The notes under the pieces: model-generated
Databases searched by the model: none
The model's input: only the letters and a program-made list of their open reading frames with translations
Told to the model about the DNA's origin: nothing
Part shown: positions 27,674 through 33,029 of the stretch, in pieces
Position numbering within the stretch: position 1 is the stretch's first letter
Layout: each line of letters opens with the position of its first letter
Origin: Lyngbya sp. CCAP 1446/10
Lineage (GTDB): Bacteria; Cyanobacteriota; Cyanobacteriia; Cyanobacteriales; Microcoleaceae
Assembly (NCBI RefSeq): GCF_026130175.1
Contig: NZ_JAIGNI010000063.1
Location: forward strand, 1-33,029
DNA length: 33,029 nt
Direction: 5' to 3'
Program-made: the position numbers and the translations under genes

Positions 27674-28171
27674 GTGGATATCAGCCAACAAAAAGAACAA
27701 TTTAGTAACACCTACCTGCAAGCCATCGCCACCGTTGCAGGCTATTCTATTTACAAACCCTCCGTAGACGACGACAGCGTAGACTGGGGAATAGCAGCCA
27801 AAGGAGGAACAGGTCGCATCCGAGCACCGCGCTTAGAATTGCAGTTAAAATCGACATCAAGAGATGTTCGAGAAAATAACTTGATCCGCTACCCCCTCAA
27901 ACTGAAAAACTACGATGACTTAAGAATGGATGACTTCGCCATTCCACGAATTTTAGTTGTCGTTTTAATCCCCGAAACAATAGAAGACTGGTTAACCCAG
28001 TCGGAAACAGAAATCTGCATGAAGGAATGCGGATATTGGATATCTCTGCGGGGAATGCCAGAAACACAAAACACCACCGCTGTCACAGTCACGATACCCA
28101 GAAAAAATCAATTTACAGTCATCGCCCTTCAGTCAATTATGGAGGGGATTAGCCAAGGAGTTCAACCATGA
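27674..28171 (+). CDS. DUF4365 protein, possible restriction-like nuclease
   Basis: The 165-residue product starts at GTG 27674. It has the DUF4365 pattern: QQKEQFSNTYLQAIATVAGY, then VDDDSVDWGI, then LELQLKST. The D-W...(E)xQxKS arrangement resembles the D and Q/ExK residues of PD-(D/E)XK nuclease folds, so DUF4365 is often linked to restriction-like activity. The activity here is inferred. The upstream sequence has only a weak AGG site. The stop overlaps the start of the next gene by four bases (ATGA), so they form a coupled pair. Confidence 0.8.
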   Translation: MDISQQKEQFSNTYLQAIATVAGYSIYKPSVDDDSVDWGIAAKGGTGRIRAPRLELQLKSTSRDVRENNLIRYPLKLKNYDDLRMDDFAIPRILVVVLIPETIEDWLTQSETEICMKECGYWISLRGMPETQNTTAVTVTIPRKNQFTVIALQSIMEGISQGVQP

Positions 28172-28752
28172 AAGTCACCGTAAAAGATAGCGAAATCCCC
28201 GTCGAAACAGTAAACCTAAATCAACTTAGAAATTACCTGCAAATTCACGGGTGGCATGAAGACCAACCTTTCTTAGAAAATGCCACTCTTTGGCACAAAC
28301 CAGCCGCCGGAGAGGACTTTGAAATATTACTCCCCAACCAACAAACTCTCGGAGATTATGCCGCCCGCATCCGCGAGGCAATTCAAATCTTAGAAATCGT
28401 AGAAAATCGCACTCAAATTGAAATTTTAGCAGACTTAATTACTGGGCTTCCCAATACAACTATTCAGGGAGTCGTAATGCAAATTCACACGCCCAACGCC
28501 GACAAATTAAGTGGCGAAATTACCTTACTCGGCGTGATTGCGGACAAACTGCGGAAGATTCAAACCGAACTAGCAGACAAAGATTATATCCTCGCCATCA
28601 AAGCTTATCAAGAACGCTTACCTTTCGTCTGTACGGGAGATTTAATCAAAAAAAATCAAACCTTTATTCTCAAAAATCCCCACAACTTTATCATAGAAGA
28701 CCGGGCGGTTGAAACCGCGTCTACACAAACAAAACCCGCCTCCGCGGGTTGA
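28168..28752 (+). CDS. Uncharacterised partner of the DUF4365 protein, with a repeat-derived C-terminus
   Basis: I do not recognise this 194-residue protein. It starts MKVTVKDSEIPVETVNLNQL, has a plausible alpha/beta core (LRNYLQIHGWHEDQPF, FEILLPNQQTLGDYAARIREAIQIL) and a middle segment TIQGVVMQIHTPNADKLSGEITLLGV. That segment looks like an exposed beta-sheet domain. No catalytic motif, signal peptide or membrane segment is visible. Residues 180-194 (AVETASTQTKPASAG) are encoded by the left half of a palindromic repeat at 28704-28832, so the original C-terminus has probably been replaced. The four-base overlap with the DUF4365 gene indicates joint translation. It may be an antitoxin, a specificity or a regulatory partner. 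Confidence 0.75.
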   Translation: MKVTVKDSEIPVETVNLNQLRNYLQIHGWHEDQPFLENATLWHKPAAGEDFEILLPNQQTLGDYAARIREAIQILEIVENRTQIEILADLITGLPNTTIQGVVMQIHTPNADKLSGEITLLGVIADKLRKIQTELADKDYILAIKAYQERLPFVCTGDLIKKNQTFILKNPHNFIIEDRAVETASTQTKPASAG

Positions 28753-28832
28753 AGAACGGGCGCTTAAAATCAAGTTATTTTCATCAGTCCGCGTCGGCGG
28801 ACTTCGTTTTTGTAGACGCGGTTTCAACCGCC
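28704..28832. repeat. 129-bp palindromic repeat, copy C, overlapping a gene end
   Basis: The ends are 22-base perfect inverted repeats: GGCGGTTGAAACCGCG plus TCTACA at 28704-28725, and the complement at 28811-28832. Internal hairpins have the stems CCCGC/GCGGG and GTCCGC/GCGGAC. End sequences and length match copies A and B at 13018 and 13258, while the interior has diverged. It overlaps the last 15 codons and stop of the upstream gene and ends 12 bases before the methyltransferase stop codon. Confidence 0.88.
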
Positions 28833-28844
28833 GTCTTATCTATT

Positions 28845-29837
28845 TTAGAAGGCAGAAATATCCGCATAAATCTTTTTTGCCAACATCCTAGCCAAATTAA
28901 CAGGTACGGCATTCCCAACCATTTTATAGCCGTCAGCAATATATTTGTACTTAAAAATAAAGTCATCCGGGAAAGTCTGAACTCTCGCACACTCTCGCAC
29001 AGAAAGCCGACGGTAAGGCTGAGGCGAATTAGGGTCAAAAATGCGTTTGTCCTTGCCAACTAAAATCATTTTACTAGCTTGAGGGTGCAGAGGTGCGTGT
29101 CTGCCGCTTGCCTGAATTGTAAACGAAGGTTCACCCCAACTTCTGACTCGATTCCGCGACATATAAATGCTGGAAAAACCCAAATCTGCACATTCGTGAT
29201 TCGCGACAGAATCGTGATACTTATCTAGTTTACCATGAACTAGAATTGGTTCAGCCTGTAAATCAAAAATCGCATCTTGCAGCGTCAAAAAATCGGTTCC
29301 AGGTTCGGGAAACTCAAAACCCAAACCCAGATCATCCCGATAACCGATAACAATCACCCTTTGTCTATCTTGCGGCACACCAAAGCTTTTAGCATTCACC
29401 AACTGGAACGAAACCCGATACCCAATTTCCTCAAACTGCGATAATATATAACTGAAAGCATCCTTATTTCTGGCCGCTAAAATACCCCTAACATTCTCAG
29501 CCAAGAAAAACAAAGGCTGCTTGTCCCGCACAATTCTGATATACTCCCAAAAAAGCTGACCGCGAGAATCATCAATCCCGCGTTTTGCACCCGCCGCACT
29601 CCAACTTTGACACGGAGGCCCACCGATAATCCCAATACAGTCGGGAATTTCATCAGAATTAATTTTTCTGATATCTCTTTTATCTAACAGAGTTTCAGAA
29701 TGGTTAAATTGATAGGTATCCCAAATAGACTTATCATATTCATTCGCCCAAACCGGATTAAACCCAGCCAAGCGAAAACCCAAATCCAAGCCACCACAAC
29801 CCGCAAACAAAGAAATAATATTCATATTTATCAACAT
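28845..29837 (-). CDS. C5-cytosine DNA methyltransferase
   Basis: The 330-residue enzyme has the C5-MTase motifs in order: I IISLFAGCGGLDLGF (8-21), IV GGPPCQSWS with catalytic C76, VI ENVRG (E114-N115), VIII QDRQR (156-160), IX RRLSVRECARVQTFPDDF, and X VGNAVPVNLA. The target-recognition region lies between VIII and IX (about 180-270), including SWGEPSFTIQASGRHAPLHP; the DNA site cannot be read from it. Two starts are possible; the ATG at 29835-29837 has GAGA upstream, whereas the ATG four codons later has nothing. No evident cognate endonuclease is adjacent on this strand, but the DUF4365 pair converges on it. It may be a solitary or a restriction-linked enzyme. Confidence 0.93.
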   Translation of the reverse strand: MLINMNIISLFAGCGGLDLGFRLAGFNPVWANEYDKSIWDTYQFNHSETLLDKRDIRKINSDEIPDCIGIIGGPPCQSWSAAGAKRGIDDSRGQLFWEYIRIVRDKQPLFFLAENVRGILAARNKDAFSYILSQFEEIGYRVSFQLVNAKSFGVPQDRQRVIVIGYRDDLGLGFEFPEPGTDFLTLQDAIFDLQAEPILVHGKLDKYHDSVANHECADLGFSSIYMSRNRVRSWGEPSFTIQASGRHAPLHPQASKMILVGKDKRIFDPNSPQPYRRLSVRECARVQTFPDDFIFKYKYIADGYKMVGNAVPVNLARMLAKKIYADISAF

Positions 29838-29850
29838 CTATCTCTTTTCT

Positions 29851-29880
29851 TCCTTCGCGCCCTTTGCGCCTTCGCGGTTC
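29851..29880. repeat. Variant of the short CTCTGCGCC repeat between divergent genes
   Basis: TTCGCGCCCTTTGCGCCTTC followed by GCGGTTCGTTAAAAAAA is a diverged form of the motif at 26341 and 24401. It lies in the 91-base gap between the methyltransferase start and the folC start. This gap must hold both promoters. Confidence 0.6.
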
Positions 29881-29928
29881 GTTAAAAAAAATCTAACTCG
29901 AAAACAAATATAACACTGATCATCCTCA

Positions 29929-31215
29929 ATGAATGCAAACTCCATCCTCCAATCTTATCAACACTTCGGCGTACACCTCGGCTTAGAAAGAATTCAGAAA
30001 CTCCTCGAAAAACTAGACAACCCCCACAAAAAAGTACCCATTATCCACATTGCCGGCACAAATGGTAAAGGTTCCGTTTGCGCCTATCTTTCTTCCGTAC
30101 TAACAGCAGCAGGCTATAGAGTCGGGCGCTACACATCCCCGCACTTAATCGATTGGACAGAAAGAATTTGCATCAACCAAAAACCGATTTCTACAACAGC
30201 ATTGCAGCAGTGTCTAAAACAAGTTGTCAGCGCTGCGGAAGCTAATACAGAAACTCCCACTCAATTTGAAATCATCACCGCCGCAGCTTGGCTGTATTTT
30301 GCAGAACAAAAAGCAGATATTGCTGTCATAGAAACCGGATTGGGCGGTAGATTAGATGCGACTAATGTTTGCGAAACTCCCCTTGTGAGTGTGATTACTT
30401 CTATTAGTCTCGATCACTGGCAAATTCTCGGCCCGACTGTTGCTGACATTGCTGGGGAAAAAGCGGGAATTATCAAATCAAAGTGTCCGGTAGTTGTCGG
30501 AGAATTGCCAGAATCTGCTAGAATAGTAGTAGAAAAAAAGATTCAAAAATTGGATTGTCCGGCAGTTTGGGTAAAACCTGCGGTAGATTTAGGAGACGGA
30601 TTTGTAGAATATCATCCAAGTCCAGAAATCGGCGTTAATTCTGATTCATCTGCGGTTAAAATAAGATATAAATTGCTATTGTTGGGACAAGTTCAATTAA
30701 TGAATTCGGCGATCGCACTTGCCACTATCCACACCCTCCAAAACCTAGGATGGCAAATCTCCGCAACCGCCATCGCCCACGGAATCGCCCAAACCCAATG
30801 GCCCGGAAGACTTCAACAGACAACTTGGAAAAACCAGAAAATATTAATAGATGGAGCTCACAATCCAGCCGCAGCCATTGCCCTGCGCGAATATGTAGAC
30901 AATCTTACCACTTCCCCGTCACCGATTAACTGGGTAATCGGCATTTTGGCGACGAAAGACTGTGATGATATTTTACAAGCATTACTCAAAAAGGGCGATC
31001 GGCTTTACCTAGTACCCGTACCGGATCAAAACTCCGCATCCCCCGCAGAATTAGCCGCCATTGCTGAAAATATCTGCCCCGAATTAACAATTTGTCAAGC
31101 CTTCCCAGACTTAACAACAGGTTTAGATGCTGCTGTTACAGGTGACAATTTAACAGTGCTTTGCGGTTCCCTTTATCTAGTCGGCTATTTTCTGCAACAA
31201 CAATCTCAATTTTAA
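29929..31215 (+). CDS. folC: Bifunctional dihydrofolate/folylpolyglutamate synthase FolC
   Basis: The 428-residue protein is a Mur-ligase-type enzyme. It shows the P-loop IAGTNGKGS (41-49), YTSPHLIDWTERI, the ETGLGGRLDATN motif, SISLDHWQILG, GEKAGIIK and, in the C-terminal domain, LIDGAHNPAA. It adds glutamate to dihydropteroate and extends folate polyglutamate tails, using ATP. Residues about 235-245 (VNSDSSAVKI) are encoded by a sequence nearly identical to an intergenic repeat at 25400-25430. This looks like an in-frame repeat insertion in a surface loop between domains. Total length is close to the family norm, so the protein is likely functional. The start is the ATG at 29929. Confidence 0.94.
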   Translation: MNANSILQSYQHFGVHLGLERIQKLLEKLDNPHKKVPIIHIAGTNGKGSVCAYLSSVLTAAGYRVGRYTSPHLIDWTERICINQKPISTTALQQCLKQVVSAAEANTETPTQFEIITAAAWLYFAEQKADIAVIETGLGGRLDATNVCETPLVSVITSISLDHWQILGPTVADIAGEKAGIIKSKCPVVVGELPESARIVVEKKIQKLDCPAVWVKPAVDLGDGFVEYHPSPEIGVNSDSSAVKIRYKLLLLGQVQLMNSAIALATIHTLQNLGWQISATAIAHGIAQTQWPGRLQQTTWKNQKILIDGAHNPAAAIALREYVDNLTTSPSPINWVIGILATKDCDDILQALLKKGDRLYLVPVPDQNSASPAELAAIAENICPELTICQAFPDLTTGLDAAVTGDNLTVLCGSLYLVGYFLQQQSQF

Positions 31216-31313
31216 ACGCATCCTGCCTGAAGATTAATTTTCGAGTAAACTGGGAATGGTAATTCATAGAAACTGGATTTATTGTCATAATATCATGTCC
31301 CCGATCGCGGAAT

Positions 31314-31318
31314 AGGAG
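31314..31318 (+). promoter_or_regulatory. Ribosome-binding site pointing to an ATA start
   Basis: AGGAG is followed after seven bases by ATA at 31326, in frame with the toxin domain. No ATG, GTG or TTG exists in this frame between the stop at 31260 and 31449. Confidence 0.45.
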
Positions 31319-31325
31319 AATAGAA

Positions 31326-31736
31326 ATAGCTAATTATACAAACAGACTTCTCCCAGGGGAAGGCGCAGTTGGGTGTTACGGAGACCTGCTTAAAGCTGGA
31401 TGCAGAGGCGATAATCTGACACCACATCACATTCCTTCTAATGGATTCATGGCAGCAAAAGTTCCTGGTTACACGAGAGAAATGGGTATTGCTATAATGA
31501 TGGAACACCCCTTGCCCGGTAAAGGAGGTCGTCATCGCCAGACTATCTCTTATGGACAATCCCCCAATCTCAGCTTGTTACCAAGAGAAGCACTAGCTAG
31601 AGAAATTAGCGATGCACGAGTAATTTATCGCCGTCAGGGACTTTATACGCCACAAATTAGGCGCAGCTTACAGCAAGTTATCCAGTTAAATAAGTTAGGT
31701 TGGTTAGGCGTTTTTGAAAAGAGAGGAAATAGGTGA
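31326..31736 (+). CDS. Detached polymorphic-toxin C-terminal domain, no ordinary start codon
   Basis: The frame is open from 31263 to the TGA at 31734-31736. The meaningful part begins about 31326: ANYTNRLLPGEGAVGCYGDL, then GDNLTPHHIPSNGFMAAKVP, then MEHPLPGKGGRHRQTISYG, and a helical end (LPREALAREISDARVIYRRQGLY). I recognise this as the toxin domain found at the C-terminus of RHS- and hemagglutinin-type proteins. The His residues (H34, H35, H61, H70) suggest a metal-dependent nuclease. The first ATG (31449) would cut off TPHH. AGGAG seven bases before an ATA at 31326 is the best alternative. It may be a remnant or use a rare start. A probable immunity gene overlaps its stop. Confidence 0.65.
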   Translation: MANYTNRLLPGEGAVGCYGDLLKAGCRGDNLTPHHIPSNGFMAAKVPGYTREMGIAIMMEHPLPGKGGRHRQTISYGQSPNLSLLPREALAREISDARVIYRRQGLYTPQIRRSLQQVIQLNKLGWLGVFEKRGNR

Positions 31737-32194
31737 TGAAGGAAAATAGCTGGATTAGCATTTTGGACGCTAATAAATTAATGCGATCGACTGAAGAAGT
31801 AACAGCTTTTGAAAATGCTTTAGCGGAAGTCGCTAAGCATCATGAGAGCGAACAATTACCAGATTTACATCTGATTTTAGATGATCGCTGCCAACAGCCA
31901 GAGGTCATGTTTAGCCTAATTCATTTTTTAGAATCTTTTGAAATGGAACAGCAGTTACAAGCATTTATCAGTGTCATCCCACAATTAATTGTTTTTGCCT
32001 CTGATTGGACAAGAATACTCCACAGTCGCATTCTGAATGATGAGGCTGCCTGTCGTTTGTATAGAAATTTGTTACATTCAATTAACACTCACAGTCCCCA
32101 TTTTATTCGACAATTGCTCGAAGAAAGTGCTACCTATCAATTGACGCATCAAGATTCACCGATTGAGCTAGCTGTACAAGTTAATTACCGCTGA
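31736..32194 (+). CDS. Probable immunity protein for the detached toxin domain
   Basis: The 152-residue protein starts at ATG 31736, one base into the toxin stop (TGATG), with AGGA eight bases upstream. It is acidic and all-helical: FENALAEVAKHHESEQLPDLHLIL, then VMFSLIHFLESFEMEQQ, then LIVFASDWTRILHSRILNDEAACRLYRNLL. The pattern reminds me of the Imm30 group of immunity proteins, but I cannot confirm it. There is no membrane segment, so it acts in the cytoplasm and would bind and block the toxin. A hairpin terminator at 32216-32250 closes the unit. Its intact reading frame beside a damaged toxin start suggests that it is still under selection or recently acquired. Confidence 0.72.
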   Translation: MKENSWISILDANKLMRSTEEVTAFENALAEVAKHHESEQLPDLHLILDDRCQQPEVMFSLIHFLESFEMEQQLQAFISVIPQLIVFASDWTRILHSRILNDEAACRLYRNLLHSINTHSPHFIRQLLEESATYQLTHQDSPIELAVQVNYR

Positions 32195-32215
32195 TGAATA
32201 TTTAGAAGTACGCGC

Positions 32216-32250
32216 GAGCGAAGCTATCCCGTAGGGAATCGCTCTTTTTT
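32216..32250 (+). terminator. Hairpin with T tract after the immunity gene
   Basis: GAGCGA (32216-32221) pairs with TCGCTC (32239-32244), with an inner TCCC-GTA-GGGA stem, and TTTTTT follows. The GCGAAGC...CCCGTAGGGAATCGC pattern is also a familiar dispersed cyanobacterial repeat. Confidence 0.75.
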
Positions 32251-32252
32251 CC

Positions 32253-32828
32253 TTAACCTTGTGTTTCTTCTTCTGTAAAAATAGGAGGCCACAATTCCGA
32301 AATGGGCAATTCCCAACCTGGAACAAGCTCTGGTATCGTTAAAATATCGCCATTTCCTAAAATAGTCGGTTCGCCAGTCGATCGATAAATAGTCACTGTT
32401 TCTTCATCAGGATCGATCAGAAGTCCGACAACCGCCCCCAACTCGATAAACTTCAAAACCTTGGTTTCTATAGGCTTAATGCGATCGCTTTGAGACTTAA
32501 TTTCCACCACCAAATCCGGGACAAGTTCACCAAAATAACGCGGACTTTGGCGCAAGCGGGCCGCGCGCACAAACGAAACATCCGGCGCTTTGACGTTGGT
32601 ATTCGGCATGATGAAACCGCCTGCGGAGTCAAACACTCTCCCCAACCGACGGGGATAAACCCAATTACCGAGTAAGCGAATCAAAATACTGCCGATTTCA
32701 CTGGATACGATGTCTGATGGCCCCATAACTGAAAGTCTCCCGTCTTCTAGTTCAATTTTGTAATCTAAACCCGCTTCGGAAAAAAGAGTTTGAACTTGGT
32801 TTAAATCTTTGACTGTCATTGCTGTCAT
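32253..32828 (-). CDS. Uma2 family (DUF820) putative endonuclease
   Basis: The 191-residue protein has the PD-(D/E)XK core of the Uma2 family: EDGRLSVMGPSDIVSSEIG, VKAPDVSFVR (D83), DLVVEIKSQSD (E109, K111) and FIELGAVVGLLIDPDEETVTIYR. The C-terminus is the usual IPELVPGWELPISELW. Uma2 proteins are present in many copies in cyanobacteria and their biological role is unknown. The start is the ATG at 32826-32828 with AGGAG eight bases before it; an upstream in-frame start 16 codons earlier has no such site. It converges on the toxin/immunity unit. Confidence 0.9.
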   Translation of the reverse strand: MTAMTVKDLNQVQTLFSEAGLDYKIELEDGRLSVMGPSDIVSSEIGSILIRLLGNWVYPRRLGRVFDSAGGFIMPNTNVKAPDVSFVRAARLRQSPRYFGELVPDLVVEIKSQSDRIKPIETKVLKFIELGAVVGLLIDPDEETVTIYRSTGEPTILGNGDILTIPELVPGWELPISELWPPIFTEEETQG

Positions 32829-32979
32829 AAAACTTGCTCCTATTCTAGGCTGAACTTTGATTTTAACACAAGTCAAATTTCTGAATATTTTATTAATTCA
32901 GGCTATAGCAATCCTAAATCATTATCTACACTTATTATGATATAATTATATGCAATGATTGATTGTGACAATAAAAAAA

Positions 32980-33029
32980 ATGAATAACTTACAAATGCCA
33001 CAGAAAGATATGGAAAAAGAAAGAGCGGC
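32980..33029 (+). CDS. Possible gene start cut by the right edge
   Basis: An ATG at 32980 opens MNNLQMPQKDMEKERA up to the window end. The upstream sequence is an A tract with no Shine-Dalgarno sequence. A TATAAT lies at 32941-32946. Too little is visible to judge whether this is a gene. Confidence 0.3.
   Translation, partial: MNNLQMPQKDMEKERA

Noticed and set aside
28709..29063. Plus-strand open frames across the palindromic repeat and the methyltransferase 3' end
   Set aside because: They start inside the repeat and are antisense to conserved methyltransferase motifs IX and X.
31293..31559. Minus-strand open frame of 88 codons over the toxin domain
   Set aside because: The opposite strand carries the recognisable TPHH/GGRHR toxin motifs; this frame has none.

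Overview
The window reads as chromosome of a filamentous cyanobacterium, most likely of the Oscillatoriales (Microcoleus/Oscillatoria type). The evidence is frequent GCGATCGC (HIP1-like) octamers, a carboxysome shell gene (ccmP), the plastid/cyanobacterial gene ycf23, a DUF2301 membrane protein, a PAS/GAF-rich hybrid histidine kinase, Uma2 and DUF4365 genes, and abundant short palindromic repeats between genes. The genus is an inference.

Layout. 1-57: the first codons of a probable transposase, running off the left edge. 145-1559 (minus): ccmP followed by a pentapeptide-repeat gene. 1884-2201: a small exported WGxxGxxG-type protein. 2382-6167 (minus): a 1261-residue hybrid sensor kinase. 6458-8214 (minus): an overlapping ATPase/TOPRIM pair that looks like a defence or DNA-repair module. 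8432-12961: ycf23, an uncharacterised minus-strand gene, a DUF2301 membrane protein, a YdcF/SanA-like DUF218 protein and dprA. 12962-13393: a cluster of palindromic repeats. 13394-21091 (minus): one giant gene for a secreted calcium-binding adhesin of about 2565 residues. 21479-21942 (minus): a toxin-antitoxin pair. 22000-25395 (minus): an inositol-phosphatase/CysQ-like enzyme, a JmjC-type cupin and a PfkB-family kinase. 25446-27617: rsmI and a GT-B glycosyltransferase. 27674-29837: a DUF4365 gene with an unknown partner, converging on a C5-cytosine methyltransferase. 29929-31215: folC. 31326-32194: a detached polymorphic-toxin domain with a probable immunity gene. 32253-32828 (minus): a Uma2-family protein. 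A coding start runs off the right edge.

How it fits together. Housekeeping genes (ccmP, ycf23, dprA, rsmI, folC) alternate with small conflict modules: ATPase/TOPRIM, RelE-like TA, DUF4365 pair plus methyltransferase, and toxin/immunity. Most gene boundaries carry short mobile-looking repeats. One family of about 128 bp has paired ends and two internal hairpins. It occurs three times in full and at least three times as fragments, and it has supplied the C-terminus of one protein. Another short repeat appears to have entered the folC coding sequence in frame.

The least ordinary items are the toxin domain that has lost any normal start codon but keeps its downstream partner, the ATPase/TOPRIM pair, the DUF4365-partner-methyltransferase cluster, and the adhesin with a His/Cys N-terminal domain and two sets of exactly seven FG-GAP repeats. 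All functional statements come from reading motifs; no database search was run.
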